Part shown: positions 43,547-53,104 of the stretch, one piece after another
How positions within the stretch are numbered: the first letter of the stretch is position 1
Layout of the letters: every line of letters begins with the position of its first letter
NCBI RefSeq assembly: GCF_039595395.1
Contig: NZ_JBCNLP010000001.1
Location: 2,728,001 to 2,792,000 of the forward strand
Origin: Novosphingobium sp.
GTDB taxonomy: Bacteria > Pseudomonadota > Alphaproteobacteria > Sphingomonadales > Sphingomonadaceae
Length of the DNA: 64,000 bases
Direction of reading: 5' to 3'
Notes under the pieces: generated by a model
Seen by the model: only the letters and a program-made list of their open reading frames with translations
What the model was told of the DNA's origin: nothing
Databases searched by the model: none
Position numbers and translations under genes: made by a program

Positions 43547-44008
43547 TCAGGCGACTTCGATCATGGCATCGACCTCGACGGCGACGCCCAGCGGCAGGCG
43601 GTAGACGCCGATGGCGCTGCGGGCATGGCGCCCCTTGTCACCGAAGACATCGACCATCAGATCCGAGGCGCCGTTAACCACCTGTGGGATGGCATCGAAC
43701 TCGGGCCCCACCTGCACATAGCCGCCCAGCCGCATCACCCGCACCACCCGGTCGAGATCGCCGCCGCAGGCCGCGCGGAATTGCGCCAGCAGATTGATCG
43801 CGCAGATGCGGGCGGCGGCCTGCCCCTGCTCCAACGTCAGATCGACGCCCACCCTGCCCTTGACGATCGTCTCGCCCGAACGCGCCAGTTGCCCGGAGAT
43901 CTGCACAATCCGCCCCGAACGCACGAAAGGCACATAATTGGCCACCGGCGCGGTGAGATCGGGCAGCGTGATCCCCAATTGGGCCAGTCGATTGGCGATA
44001 TGCAGCAT
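43547..44008 (-). CDS. RidA/YjgF-family enamine deaminase
   Basis: About 153 aa. ANYVPFVRSGRIVQISGQLARSGE and VRVMRLGGYVQVGPEFDAIPQVVNGASDLMVDVFGDKGRHARSAIGVYRLPLGVAVEVDAMIEV follow the RidA fold, including the conserved Arg in HARSAIGV and the C-terminal Glu in VEVDAMIE. This longer form with a GKRHA-like segment resembles the Atu1372-type subgroup. It hydrolyses enamine/imine intermediates to ketones. No signal peptide is evident, so it should be cytoplasmic. GGAGA precedes the ATG. First gene of a two-gene operon with the Tat-signal PLP enzyme. Confidence 0.9.
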   Translation of the reverse strand: MLHIANRLAQLGITLPDLTAPVANYVPFVRSGRIVQISGQLARSGETIVKGRVGVDLTLEQGQAAARICAINLLAQFRAACGGDLDRVVRVMRLGGYVQVGPEFDAIPQVVNGASDLMVDVFGDKGRHARSAIGVYRLPLGVAVEVDAMIEVA

Positions 44009-44105
44009 GAAATCTCCCCAGAGAGGCAAGGCTTACGGTGTAACCTTATATCCTGCTCTGGGGTATTTGACGCAAGGCGCCCGTCTGCAGGCTGCCCAAG
44101 GCGGC

Positions 44106-46172
44106 CTAGCGCTTCATCGCCGCATCGATGGCCGCCTCCAGCGAAGGCGCGATCAGCGTGGCGCCATCCTCGGACACATGGAGATCGTCGCGATAGAGCA
44201 TATGCCCATCGCGCATCGCATAGCACAGCCCGCCCTGACACAGCGGCGCCGAGACATCGAACAGCGTGACATTGGGATAGGCCTTCACCACCGCGCTCAC
44301 CCGCTGCACAAAGGCCTGACGATGGCGGGCGTTCTCGTCATTGTCGGGCACGGCGCAAGGGCGGTTGCCCATGGCGGCATGAACGGGGCGCAGACTGTCG
44401 AGGCAAGTCGCGGGATTGAAGCTGAGCCGCCGGTTGGAGAGCAGGATGATCACCTTCTTATGCGCCAGAGCCAACCGATTCAGCGTGCGGCGCATCGCCG
44501 CCTCCATGGTGGCCGGGCCGTCGATGGCGGGGTCGGCGGGCACCTCGACATTCTCGCCGCCGTTGACGTCGGTGTCCTCGGTGCCGCGCATATCCTGAAT
44601 GTAATGGCCCGAGCCCGGCGAGAACAGCCGGTCGGCATTGAGATAGGAGAGCAGCACCACCTTCACCGAACGCGCGCCGATGGCGTAATCCAGCGCCTGA
44701 TTGGTCAGGCGGTAATTGCCCAGCCGGCTGTGGTCGGGCACGTCGGTGGTGCGCGCATCGTAGAAAGGCGCCGCCTCGCTGGCGGAGGCCAGCAGCAGAT
44801 TGTGGCGGGTGACATGCGCCATGCCGGGGAACAGGCTGAGGTTGAGCGAGTCGCCGATCATCGCCACATCGGGCGGGCCATCATGCATCAGATAGCAGAA
44901 GTCGTTCTGCACCGGATGCGCCAGCCCGACACGCTCGGGCATCAGGCGGTAGCAGGCGGCTTTCTGCGCGCTGCTGCCTACCGCCGTCTGCCAGTTGAGC
45001 TGGCGTGCAAAGGCCGCCGCGCGTCCGGAGGTGTAGGAAGGCAGCGGCTTGTGCCATGCCCAGAGCCCAAACAGGCCCAACGCCGCCATCGCCGTCACCA
45101 GCCCCCACAGCTTGAGCCCGGAACGCCCGCCAAAGCGCAGCTTTTCCTCCACCAGAGCCATGGTCAGCCAGGCCAACAGCACAGCAGCCGCCATGGCGAT
45201 GGCACGCGCCGTCACGCTGTCGAAACCGGCAATGGCGGCATAGGCCAGCAGCGGCCAGTGCCAAAGATAGAGCGGATAGCTGATCTGCCCCAGCCAGCGC
45301 ATCGGCGGCAATCCCAGCACAAAGCGGTTGACCCACCCCAGCGGGCCGGCGGCGATCAGCAGCACGGCGCCCGCCACGGCAGGCACGGCATTCCAGCCGG
45401 GGAACGGCTTTTCGGCCGTGACGAAGATCAGGCTGGCGGCGATCAGCCCCAGACCGCCCAGCCCCAGCGCCGTGGCCAGCGCCGCGCCGGGTTGGCGGGT
45501 GCTTTCGCGCCGATGGAGCAGCGCCAGAGCAGCGCCTGCCAGCAGTTCCCAGCCACGCGCGCTGGGCCAATAGAAGGCGGCGGAGATATCGTGCCGCATC
45601 AGCAGCACCGCATGGGTGAAGCTGGCCAGCATCAGCGCGCCCAGCACCCACCACAACACGCCCCTGCCCAGCCGACGCCCGATGCGATGCGCGATCAGCA
45701 GCAGCACCGGCCAGAGGATGTAGAACTGCTCCTCCACGCCGAGGCTCCATAGATGGAGCAGCGGCTTGGCGTCGGAGGCGGTGTCGAAATAGCCTGCCTC
45801 GCGATAGAGCACGAGGTTGACGACAAAGCCCGCGCTGGCCGCGACATGCAGCGCCAGCCGATGGAAATCCTGATCGAACAGTTCCAGCCAGCCGAAGCCC
45901 AGCACGGCCGCCATCACCACCACCAAGGCGGGATAGATGCGCCTCACCCGCCGCGCATAGAAGCGGGCGAAGATGAAGCGGTCCTCATCCAGTTCGCGCA
46001 GCAGGATGCCGGTGATCAGATAGCCGGAAATGACGAAGAAGATGTCGACGCCGACAAAGCCGCCGAAATGCTGACGGAAGAAAGCATGGAAGGCGATCAC
46101 CGATCCGACCGCCACCGCGCGCAGCCCGTCGATATCCGGGCGATAGCGGGCGGGCATATGCGGGCTGGTCAT
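44106..46172 (-). CDS. Membrane acyltransferase with SGNH domain (OafA/YrhL family)
   Basis: About 688 aa. The acyltransferase-3 domain begins YRPDIDGLRAVAVGSVIAFHAFF with the catalytic His, has FVGVDIFFVISGYLITGILL and RRVRRIYPALVVV, and spans about ten membrane helices. It is followed by a periplasmic SGNH domain with AMIGDSLNLSLFPG (nucleophile Ser) and DDLHVSEDGATLI (Asp-x-x-His). Such proteins O-acetylate lipopolysaccharide, exopolysaccharide or peptidoglycan. AGGA lies 8 bases before the chosen ATG. It is monocistronic here, so the glycan target is not evident. Confidence 0.92.
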   Translation of the reverse strand: MTSPHMPARYRPDIDGLRAVAVGSVIAFHAFFRQHFGGFVGVDIFFVISGYLITGILLRELDEDRFIFARFYARRVRRIYPALVVVMAAVLGFGWLELFDQDFHRLALHVAASAGFVVNLVLYREAGYFDTASDAKPLLHLWSLGVEEQFYILWPVLLLIAHRIGRRLGRGVLWWVLGALMLASFTHAVLLMRHDISAAFYWPSARGWELLAGAALALLHRRESTRQPGAALATALGLGGLGLIAASLIFVTAEKPFPGWNAVPAVAGAVLLIAAGPLGWVNRFVLGLPPMRWLGQISYPLYLWHWPLLAYAAIAGFDSVTARAIAMAAAVLLAWLTMALVEEKLRFGGRSGLKLWGLVTAMAALGLFGLWAWHKPLPSYTSGRAAAFARQLNWQTAVGSSAQKAACYRLMPERVGLAHPVQNDFCYLMHDGPPDVAMIGDSLNLSLFPGMAHVTRHNLLLASASEAAPFYDARTTDVPDHSRLGNYRLTNQALDYAIGARSVKVVLLSYLNADRLFSPGSGHYIQDMRGTEDTDVNGGENVEVPADPAIDGPATMEAAMRRTLNRLALAHKKVIILLSNRRLSFNPATCLDSLRPVHAAMGNRPCAVPDNDENARHRQAFVQRVSAVVKAYPNVTLFDVSAPLCQGGLCYAMRDGHMLYRDDLHVSEDGATLIAPSLEAAIDAAMKR

Positions 46173-47038
46173 CGTGCGTCCTGATTGAAACCGGAAGCGG
46201 CGCGAATAGGAGCCGCATGCGCACTTGGCAAAGCGTTTTACGCCTTCGGCAACACGGCGAGGCGCTCTTGTCCTGTGCGGAAACAGGACGGTTTCCGGGA
46301 GGTTTTGCGCTTTGGGCTCTCCATGCAGAGCGCATGGGGCAAACACCCGCCCCCTTCGCCCGGCCTGACAGGCTGCGGCCATATCATAACCGCATCGCCA
46401 TCCATGCTGAAAACTTCGTCACCATATCAGCACAATAGTCATGATCGCAGCGCCTGCGTCGCGCTTCTGAAAACCCCTTCAGAAGCATAGAAAAAGCATA
46501 GTGTTGCCGGTCAACAACAGCTTACTACCCATAGTGGTAAAATGCCCCATGCCGTGATCCGGCATTTCATGGCTTCTTTGCAGCATCGAAGGACAGTCAA
46601 TTGCGCCAATCCCCAAAGGAATGACGCAAAATTATTCAGGGACGAGTGTACAGCTTTGCAAAAGCAAGGGTCGCCATATGATATGGTCGGCGCCGAAGGG
46701 CCCGGCTTGCCAGTATTCCTTCACCCGAACCGGATGAAGGGCGCGGATCTTCGGACCGACGCCATCACCGTTTCGATCAAGGTTGCAGGCAGCGACTTTA
46801 ACTCCCCCGCCAGAAATAAAGCCGCCATCGCTCCCGTTTTCGGGGACGATCGGCTGCTGCCTCTCGATGGCATGACAGCCGCTTTCGGGGCGAAGGCACT
46901 GAAGACACAAGAATAATGGTTCTCAGGGCACAGCGGGCGAACCTCATAAAGGCCATCCGCAAGCCCTGAAGCACCCAAAGATCATGAATACTCGGGGATG
47001 ACTGAAAGCGCTCTGTTTCGCAAAGAAAAGGGGGCTTT
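46173..47038. other. Long intergenic region, no gene seen
   Basis: About 870 bases between the divergent acyltransferase and TonB receptor genes. It is less GC-rich than the rest of the window in its middle part (46430-46640). Short open frames exist on both strands, for example 46542-46916 on the plus strand, but none has a convincing ribosome site or domain. It probably contains both promoters and regulator sites for the receptor. Confidence 0.5.
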
Positions 47039-49687
47039 ATGAACAAGACAACGACTTCCATGCTGGCATTGGTGATTGCCGGGGCATACGCCTTGCCCGC
47101 CATCGCTGCCGCCGCACCTGCGCCCGCTCCGGTTGCCGCGCCCGCCGCTGGCGACGACGATGGCGGCGCGATCATCGTGACCGGCACCCGCACCACCGGC
47201 ATGAAGGCCGCTGACAGCCCGGCGCCGATCCAGATCATGGGCAGCGAGATGCTTAAGCGCACCGGTTCGCCCGACCTGATCCAGAGCCTGGCGCAGAACC
47301 TGCCGCAGATTCAGGCCCAAGCTTTCGGCAGCGACCTTGCCGCGCTGAGCCCCGCCATGAAGCTGCGCGGCCTGTCGCCCAACCACACGCTGATCCTGGT
47401 GAACGGCCACCGCCGTCACGGCAGCGCCAACGTCAACGTTTCGGGCGGCCCCTACGGCGGTGGCGCCGCGCCTGACATCAGCTTCATCCTGCCTGACTCG
47501 GTCGATCACGTCGAAGTGCTGACCGACGGCGCCGCCGCGCAATACGGCACCGACGCTATCGCGGGCGTCATCAACTTCATCCAGAAGAAGAGCAACCACG
47601 GCGGCACCATCAACGCCACCGGCGGCCATTACTTCGACCAGGGCGGCCGCAGCTTCACCTATGCGGGGAACATCGGCATCGAGCCCTTCGAGGGCGCTTA
47701 TCTGAACATCACCGCCGAAACCAAGTCGAAGGACTACAGCTTCCGTGGCGACGTCGATCCGCGCGTGTTCGGCCCCAGCACCACGGCGGCAGGCTATCTG
47801 TCCAATCCCAAGTACCAGCTCACCGGCGCCGGAAATTATCCCTATGTGAACCGTATTTCGGGCGATCCGCAGGTCAAGCAGACCTCGATCGAATATAATG
47901 CGGGTTACGAGTTCGACGGTTTCGAAGCCTACAGCTTCGGCAGCATCGGCAAGAAAACCGCCCGTGCCTACGAAAACTATCGCACCCCCGACCGCGTCGT
48001 CGGCTCGACCGGCACGGTGGTCTTCCCCTCGGGCTTCTCGCCCAAGGAGGAGGTTCAGGAAACCGACTATCAGGTCACCGGCGGCTTCAAGGGCGCCGTC
48101 CACGACACCACCTTCGATCTGGCCGTCCAGTATTCGAAGGACGAGATCGGCGTCTACACCGTGGACTCGGCCAACATCTCGATCGCGGCCCTCTCGCCCA
48201 CCGGCGTGTCGCCCAGCCGCTATCATGACGGCACCTTCTCGACCACGATGCTCGACACCACGCTGGACTTGACCCATGCGTTCGACCTGGGTCTCGCAGG
48301 GCCCCTGAACGTCGCGGGCGGTCTGGAATATCGCCGTGAAACCTATGCCATCGCGGCGGGCGACCCGACCTCCTATTACGGCAGCGGCGCGCAGTCCTTC
48401 TTCGGCTACACGCCCAATGACGCCGGCAACCACAAGCGCAACAACTTCGCGCAATACCTCGACCTCAGCATCAAGCCGATCAAGTCCTGGCTGGTCGATG
48501 GCGCGGTCCGTCACGAACACTTCAGCGACTTTGGCGACACCACCGTCTTCAAGCTGACCAGCCGTTACGACTTCAGCCCCGCCATCGCCATCCGTGGCAC
48601 CGTGTCGACCGGCTTCCGCGCCCCGACGCTGGCCGAAGCCTTCTACTCGGGCCTGAACGTCGGCCCCAGCAGCATCAGCGGCGTGCTGCCCGCCAACTCG
48701 CCGGGCGCCGCGGCGCTGGGCTTTGGCGGCCTGAAGCCTGAAAAGTCGACCAGCTTCTCGGCCGGTCTGGTCTTCAACCCGGCGCCCAAGCTGACGATCA
48801 CCATCGACGCCTATCAGACCACGATCCGCGACCGCATCATCGTCTCCTCCAGCTTCTATGGCTATCGCGGCCAGTACTGCCCGGCGAACCTGTACAATGC
48901 CGCGGGCACCTCGCCCACGGTTGCGGGCTGCGTCGCCACCTTCAGTCAGGATCTCTACAACCTCTACAACCAGTCGGCCGTTTACAACGCGGTCAGCTCG
49001 GCGGTGAACGGTATTCCCGCCTACATCCTGACCAACACCGCCGTGACGCCCAACGTGCGCAACACCTCGGGCTCGGTGGCGATCCAGACCTTTGCCAATG
49101 GCGTGAAGATGCGCACCCGCGGCGTCGATTTCATGGCCACCTATGCCAGCGATCTGGGCGATCTGGGCCATGTCGACTGGTCGCTGTCGATGAACTACAA
49201 CGACAACAAGGTGCTCAGCATCGCGGCCCTGCCTTCGGCCCTGTATCAGAGCACGACCAACCCGACCGCCTCGGCGCTGATCTCGAAGTATGACGTCTCC
49301 AACCTTGAAGACACCACGCCCAAGTTCCGCGCGACGGCCGGTGCCTTCTGGAAGAAGGGCAAATTCAGCGCCAACCTGCGTGAGAGCTTCTATGCCGCCT
49401 CGGGCCTGCTCTCGACCGACTATGCCGGTAACGACTTCCGCATCCACATCGCCCCGGCGTTCATCACGGATCTGGAACTGGCCTATGACGTCGTCAAGAA
49501 CGTGAAGCTGACGGTGGGCGCCAACAATCTGACCAACCACTATCCCACCAAGACCAACTACGAAGCCATCCGCGCGGGTCAGTTGGCCTCGGGCAACAGC
49601 TCCTACGGCAGCAACGTCTATCCGACCTTCTCGCCCTACGGCATCAACGGCGGCTATTACTACGGCCGCATCAGCTTCAAGTGGTAA
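47039..49687 (+). CDS. TonB-dependent receptor
   Basis: 882 aa. The signal peptide ends near PAIAAAA, and GAIIVTGTRTTGMKAADSPAPIQIM is the plug start. The plug has LSPAMKLRGLSPNHTLILVNGHRRHG and VDHVEVLTDGAAAQYGTDAIAGVINFIQKK. The barrel carries FSDFGDTTVFKLTSRYDFSP, RGTVSTGFRAPTLAEAFYSG and a final YYYGRISFKW with an aromatic end residue. Its plug motifs differ clearly from the other receptor in the window, placing it in a separate subgroup of large sphingomonad receptors, often linked to uptake of organic compounds. AAGGGGG precedes the ATG. Ligand unknown. Confidence 0.93.
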   Translation: MNKTTTSMLALVIAGAYALPAIAAAAPAPAPVAAPAAGDDDGGAIIVTGTRTTGMKAADSPAPIQIMGSEMLKRTGSPDLIQSLAQNLPQIQAQAFGSDLAALSPAMKLRGLSPNHTLILVNGHRRHGSANVNVSGGPYGGGAAPDISFILPDSVDHVEVLTDGAAAQYGTDAIAGVINFIQKKSNHGGTINATGGHYFDQGGRSFTYAGNIGIEPFEGAYLNITAETKSKDYSFRGDVDPRVFGPSTTAAGYLSNPKYQLTGAGNYPYVNRISGDPQVKQTSIEYNAGYEFDGFEAYSFGSIGKKTARAYENYRTPDRVVGSTGTVVFPSGFSPKEEVQETDYQVTGGFKGAVHDTTFDLAVQYSKDEIGVYTVDSANISIAALSPTGVSPSRYHDGTFSTTMLDTTLDLTHAFDLGLAGPLNVAGGLEYRRETYAIAAGDPTSYYGSGAQSFFGYTPNDAGNHKRNNFAQYLDLSIKPIKSWLVDGAVRHEHFSDFGDTTVFKLTSRYDFSPAIAIRGTVSTGFRAPTLAEAFYSGLNVGPSSISGVLPANSPGAAALGFGGLKPEKSTSFSAGLVFNPAPKLTITIDAYQTTIRDRIIVSSSFYGYRGQYCPANLYNAAGTSPTVAGCVATFSQDLYNLYNQSAVYNAVSSAVNGIPAYILTNTAVTPNVRNTSGSVAIQTFANGVKMRTRGVDFMATYASDLGDLGHVDWSLSMNYNDNKVLSIAALPSALYQSTTNPTASALISKYDVSNLEDTTPKFRATAGAFWKKGKFSANLRESFYAASGLLSTDYAGNDFRIHIAPAFITDLELAYDVVKNVKLTVGANNLTNHYPTKTNYEAIRAGQLASGNSSYGSNVYPTFSPYGINGGYYYGRISFKW

Positions 49688-49715
49688 TCTGAAACACCTT
49701 TTCGGTTGAGGGAGG

Positions 49716-49741
49716 GGCGCTGTCGGAAAACCGGCAGCGCC
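49716..49741 (+). terminator. Rho-independent terminator after TonB receptor gene
   Basis: GGCGCTGTCGG pairs with CCGGCAGCGCC around AAAA, with TTTCCCTTTT following. It starts 29 bases after the receptor stop. Confidence 0.82.
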
Positions 49742-49812
49742 TTTCCCTTTTGGCGCGCGATGTTTTGCGGCATCATCCGGTCAACGCTCCCAAGCCGATC
49801 GGATGTTGCCGT

Positions 49813-50631
49813 ATGCATGCCCTGCTTTTTCTGGCCGCCCTGTCTTCACCGGGCGGTGCCGCCCCGGCCAGCCCGCCTTGCAACCCCATCCCCGGCTGGA
49901 ACGCCATCGACCAGCGCCCCGACCTCGATTTTCTGGTGATCGGGGAAATGCATGGGTCGAGCGAGATCCCCCGGATCTTTGCCGATGCCGTCTGCCTGAC
50001 CGCGGCCACCCGCCCCGTCACCGCTGCGGTCGAGCAGAATGAGGCGGGTCAGGACGCCATCGACGCCTTCATGGCCTCGGATGGCGGCGAGAAGGCGCGG
50101 GCCGCTTTCGGCAAGGCCTTGATCTGGCACACGCCGCCCGATGGCCGGTCGAGCATCGCCTATTTCCAATTGTTTGAAACCTTGCGCGCGATGAAGGCCG
50201 CTCACCGGATCGATCGCGTCATCGGTTTTCAACCGGCGGCGTCCCCCGCGCTCTCCACCGCCGCCGCGCGCGAGGAGGCCATGGCGCAGCGGCTGATGGC
50301 TCAGGCCAGGCCCGACACGACGATGGTGGTGCTGGTCGGCAATGTGCACGCCATACAGGCCGCTCCGACCCGCCCCTATCGCACCATGGCCAGCTATCTG
50401 CCGCCCGAGCGGACCATCACGCTCGACACGCAGGGCAATGGCGGCAGCATCTGGGCCTGCATGGGCCGCCCCGTGACCTGCGACACCCAGCCCATGGCAA
50501 GCGGGGTGACCAGCAATCCGCCGCAGCGGCATGTCGAGCTGCTGTCCCAGCCGGGTCAGCCCTATTCGGGCGTGCTGTATCTGGGGCAACCCACCAGCGC
50601 CTCGCCGCCTTACGCCAACGCCGCCCCGTAA
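49813..50631 (+). CDS. Secreted ChaN/EreA-like superfamily protein
   Basis: About 272 aa. A short signal peptide (ALLFLAALSSPGGAAPA) is followed by LDFLVIGEMHGSSEIPRIFADA with GEMHG at 44-48. The central part contains VTAAVEQNEAGQDAIDAFMASDGG, and VVLVGNVHAIQA supplies a second His. The GExHG...GN.H layout is shared by ChaN haem-binding proteins, Tiki-like proteases and erythromycin-esterase-like folds; I cannot choose between them. Several Cys residues near the C-terminus (WACMGRPVTCDT) suggest an oxidising compartment. It follows a TonB receptor but a terminator separates the two. Confidence 0.62.
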   Translation: MHALLFLAALSSPGGAAPASPPCNPIPGWNAIDQRPDLDFLVIGEMHGSSEIPRIFADAVCLTAATRPVTAAVEQNEAGQDAIDAFMASDGGEKARAAFGKALIWHTPPDGRSSIAYFQLFETLRAMKAAHRIDRVIGFQPAASPALSTAAAREEAMAQRLMAQARPDTTMVVLVGNVHAIQAAPTRPYRTMASYLPPERTITLDTQGNGGSIWACMGRPVTCDTQPMASGVTSNPPQRHVELLSQPGQPYSGVLYLGQPTSASPPYANAAP

Positions 50632-50637
50632 CACAAA

Positions 50638-50662
50638 AGGCCGCCCCCTTGCGGGAGCGGCC
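50638..50662 (-). terminator. Rho-independent terminator of aminotransferase paralogue 2
   Basis: AGGCCGC and GCGGCCT form the stem with a CCC/GGG continuation. On the minus strand the hairpin is followed by TTTGTG. It lies about 70 bases beyond the stop of the minus-strand aminotransferase and just after the stop of the plus-strand ChaN-like gene. Confidence 0.65.
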
Positions 50663-50730
50663 TCATGGTCGGCGGGGGCGAGGGTCAGGCGATCATCTGC
50701 CCCTCACCCATGCCGTGTGTTGACGTCAGC

Positions 50731-51924
50731 TCAGGCGGTCCAGACCTTGTCCAGCGCCAGGGCGAAGTTCTTCATGTCGTCCATCGAGCCCACGGTCAGA
50801 CGCGACACATTGGGCCAGATCGGCCAGCTACGGCCGATTTCCACGCTTTGGGCGCGGAACTTGGTCTGCATCTCCTTGGCCGACTTGTTGCCCCAGTCGA
50901 TCATGAACATGTTGGCGTGGGTCGGCATCGTCTTGATGCCCTTCTTCTTCAGCACGTCCAGCGCATAGGCGCGGGCCAGTTCCATCTCGGCCTTGCGCTT
51001 GGCGATGCCCTGCGCGTCGAGCAGGCTGGCCGTGGCGCAGACCAGCGAAGGCAGCGGCAGGGCGCCCGACTGCATGCCGCCATCGTAACGCATCATCTTC
51101 TCGATGTTGGCGGGCTGGGTCATGATGAAGCCCATGCGCATCCCGGCCATGCCGAAGATCTTCGAGAAGGTGCGCATCACGATCAGGTCGGGATACTTCA
51201 TCGTCAGCTTCGAGGCGACCGGCACACCCGCGAAATGGGTGTAGGCCTCATCGACCAGCACCATCGAACCGGCGGGCTTGTTCTCCAGCAGCCACACGAT
51301 GTCCTCGATCGGCGTGATCGTGCCGGTCGGGTTGTTGGGCGTGCAGACATAATAGAGGCCGGCGTTGGGATTGGCGGCCAGCATGCCCTTCACGTCATGG
51401 CGCATGTCGGGCAGCAGCGGCACGGCCTTCACCGGCGCGCCCAGCCACTGGGCGGTGCGCCCGGCCAGTTCGAAGGTGGGATCGGCGGTGACCAGACCCT
51501 TGGTGGGCGAGCAGAAGGTGATGACCGAGCGGCACAGCGGGTCCGACGAACCAGGCCAGGGGGCGACGTGATCGTAGGGCACGCCTTCGACCTGCATCAC
51601 CGCCTTGATGAAATCACCGCGCTCGTCATGCGGAGCATAGCGGTTCGACTGGGCGATCATCTTGGCGGCGGCGGCCTGGCCGGGCATCAGCGGGCCGGTC
51701 CAGCATTCATTGGCGCCGATGCGCGTCTTGGCGGTGGGAGCCGGGTCGGGCACGCCGCCCGAGGCCCAGGCGGGCGTGCCGCTGGCGGCGACCATGGCGG
51801 CGCCGGTGCCGAAAACGGCGGCGATGCGCGCCAGATCGCGGCGGTTGAACCCGCGCGAGAGCAGGTCGTCCTGTGCCTCGGCGGAAAGAGTATCGATGGT
51901 CTGGTTGTCCAGTTCGACCGTCAT
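50731..51924 (-). CDS. Tat-exported PLP aminotransferase, HisC-like (paralogue 2)
   Basis: 397 aa. FNRRDLARIAAVFGTGAAMVAAS is a twin-arginine signal (Arg28-Arg29) after a longer N-region. The catalytic core matches paralogue 1: IGANECWTGP, FCSPTKGLVTADPTFE, CTPNNPTGT, VLVDEAYTHF and RTFSKIFGMAGMRMG with the PLP Lys255. Family knowledge places it with histidinol-phosphate-type aminotransferases; the exported location and the paralogue argue against histidine synthesis. GAGGG precedes the ATG. A TauE/SafE permease gene lies upstream on the same strand, separated by a terminator. Confidence 0.9.
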   Translation of the reverse strand: MTVELDNQTIDTLSAEAQDDLLSRGFNRRDLARIAAVFGTGAAMVAASGTPAWASGGVPDPAPTAKTRIGANECWTGPLMPGQAAAAKMIAQSNRYAPHDERGDFIKAVMQVEGVPYDHVAPWPGSSDPLCRSVITFCSPTKGLVTADPTFELAGRTAQWLGAPVKAVPLLPDMRHDVKGMLAANPNAGLYYVCTPNNPTGTITPIEDIVWLLENKPAGSMVLVDEAYTHFAGVPVASKLTMKYPDLIVMRTFSKIFGMAGMRMGFIMTQPANIEKMMRYDGGMQSGALPLPSLVCATASLLDAQGIAKRKAEMELARAYALDVLKKKGIKTMPTHANMFMIDWGNKSAKEMQTKFRAQSVEIGRSWPIWPNVSRLTVGSMDDMKNFALALDKVWTA

Positions 51925-51960
51925 GTTGCCCTCATGTTTTTTGGTATCGCAAAATGAAAA

Positions 51961-51983
51961 GGGGAGGCCAAGCCGCCTCCCCC
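51961..51983 (-). terminator. Rho-independent terminator of the TauE/SafE gene
   Basis: GGGGAGGC and GCCTCCCC form a perfect 8 bp stem around CAAGCC; read on the minus strand it is followed by TTTTCATTTTG. It lies 10 bases beyond the permease stop. Confidence 0.82.
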
Positions 51984-51992
51984 TTAACTCAA

Positions 51993-52817
51993 TCAGTGCG
52001 CCATGTGCATGGCGTTCTTGAACATCACCGCCGCGATCACGACGAGGTAGACGCCGAAGATCTTGCGCAGCGGGCCCGAGGGCAGGCTGTGCGCGGCGGC
52101 CACACCCCAGGGCGCCGAGATGATCGACATCGAGGCGATCGCCACCGTGGCAGGCACGTTGACGAAGCCCAGCGAACCCCAGGGCAGGCCAGCCTCACCA
52201 AAGCCGATGATGGCAAAGCCGATGGCGCTGGGAATGGCGATCAGCGTGCCGATGCCCGAAGCGGTGGCGATCGCCTTGTGGATCGAACGGCCGCACAGCG
52301 TCATCACCATGATGGCGATGGTGCCGCCACCGATGCCCAGCAGAGAGGAGAAGGTGCCCAGGCCACCGGCGATGGCGACGCGCGGCATCAGGCCGGGCAT
52401 GTTGTCGCTGATCTTGCGGTCAGCCATGAAGGGCAGCAGGAAATTCAGCGACATCAGCGCCACGCCCACGGCGAAGATGATCAGCAGGATGTGCCCGTCG
52501 ACCTTGCCGGCCAGCATCACGCCCACGGTGTCGCCGATGACCAGCCATGGTGCCCATGACTTCAAGATCTCGAACTCGACCGCCCCGCGTTTGGCATGCG
52601 ATCGCAACGAGCGGATCGAGGTCAGAATAATGGTGGCCGCCGACGTACCGATGGCGACATGCGCCAACTGATGCTTGTCACCACCCAGCAAGGGCAGCAC
52701 CAGCATCAGAGCGGGCACCACAACGAAACCGCCGCCAATACCGAAAATACCGGCGGCGAAACCTGCGACAAGACCGGCTGCCAGCATTGCCAATGCAGGC
52801 ACCAGCCACATACTCAT
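51993..52817 (-). CDS. TauE/SafE-family anion exporter
   Basis: About 274 aa with some eight membrane segments. Two copies of the family motif are present, GFAAGIFGIGGGFVVVPAL near the N-terminus and LGTFSSLLGIGGGTIAIMVM in the middle. GTSAATIILTSIRSLRSHAKRGAV and ATASGIGTLIAIPSAIGF are also typical. Members export sulfite, sulfoacetate or related organosulfur anions. The chosen ATG begins right before the first helix (AAGAG precedes it). The region upstream (52818-53378) has no convincing gene. It could be functionally linked to the neighbouring aminotransferase, but a terminator separates them. Confidence 0.88.
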   Translation of the reverse strand: MSMWLVPALAMLAAGLVAGFAAGIFGIGGGFVVVPALMLVLPLLGGDKHQLAHVAIGTSAATIILTSIRSLRSHAKRGAVEFEILKSWAPWLVIGDTVGVMLAGKVDGHILLIIFAVGVALMSLNFLLPFMADRKISDNMPGLMPRVAIAGGLGTFSSLLGIGGGTIAIMVMTLCGRSIHKAIATASGIGTLIAIPSAIGFAIIGFGEAGLPWGSLGFVNVPATVAIASMSIISAPWGVAAAHSLPSGPLRKIFGVYLVVIAAVMFKNAMHMAH

Positions 52818-53104
52818 CTCTTGCGTCAAAATTCTGACCCCTTGTTTTAGTGCGTCCGGTCGTGCGCCACATCTTGCTTCACCTTGCAGGCGATCCGCAG
52901 TTGCGCCGGTGAAAGCCGTGCCATTCGTCACTGTTGAGGTCTGTTTGCGCCTGACAGCTTTCTGACGACAGAAGTGATTTACCCACTTGAATTTCGCCTC
53001 GGCTTGCGCTTTGTGAACGGAACGCGTGCCCCAAGGGCAATTTTCGCAAGCGCTGGCGCCATCTGACGCAGCAATCCATCAAAACCGCAGCAATGATGGC
53101 ATGA

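Noticed and set aside
41520..43604. Plus-strand open frame over tetR and the class V PLP gene
   Set aside because: Antisense shadow; the minus-strand genes have clear families and start signals.
46542..46916. 124-codon plus-strand frame in the long gap before the second TonB receptor
   Set aside because: No ribosome site, no domain and unusual composition; kept only as part of an unassigned intergenic region.
46982..49540. Open frame of about 850 codons antisense to the second TonB receptor
   Set aside because: Composition is Gly/Val/Arg-rich without domains, and the sense strand encodes a complete receptor with signal peptide and terminator.
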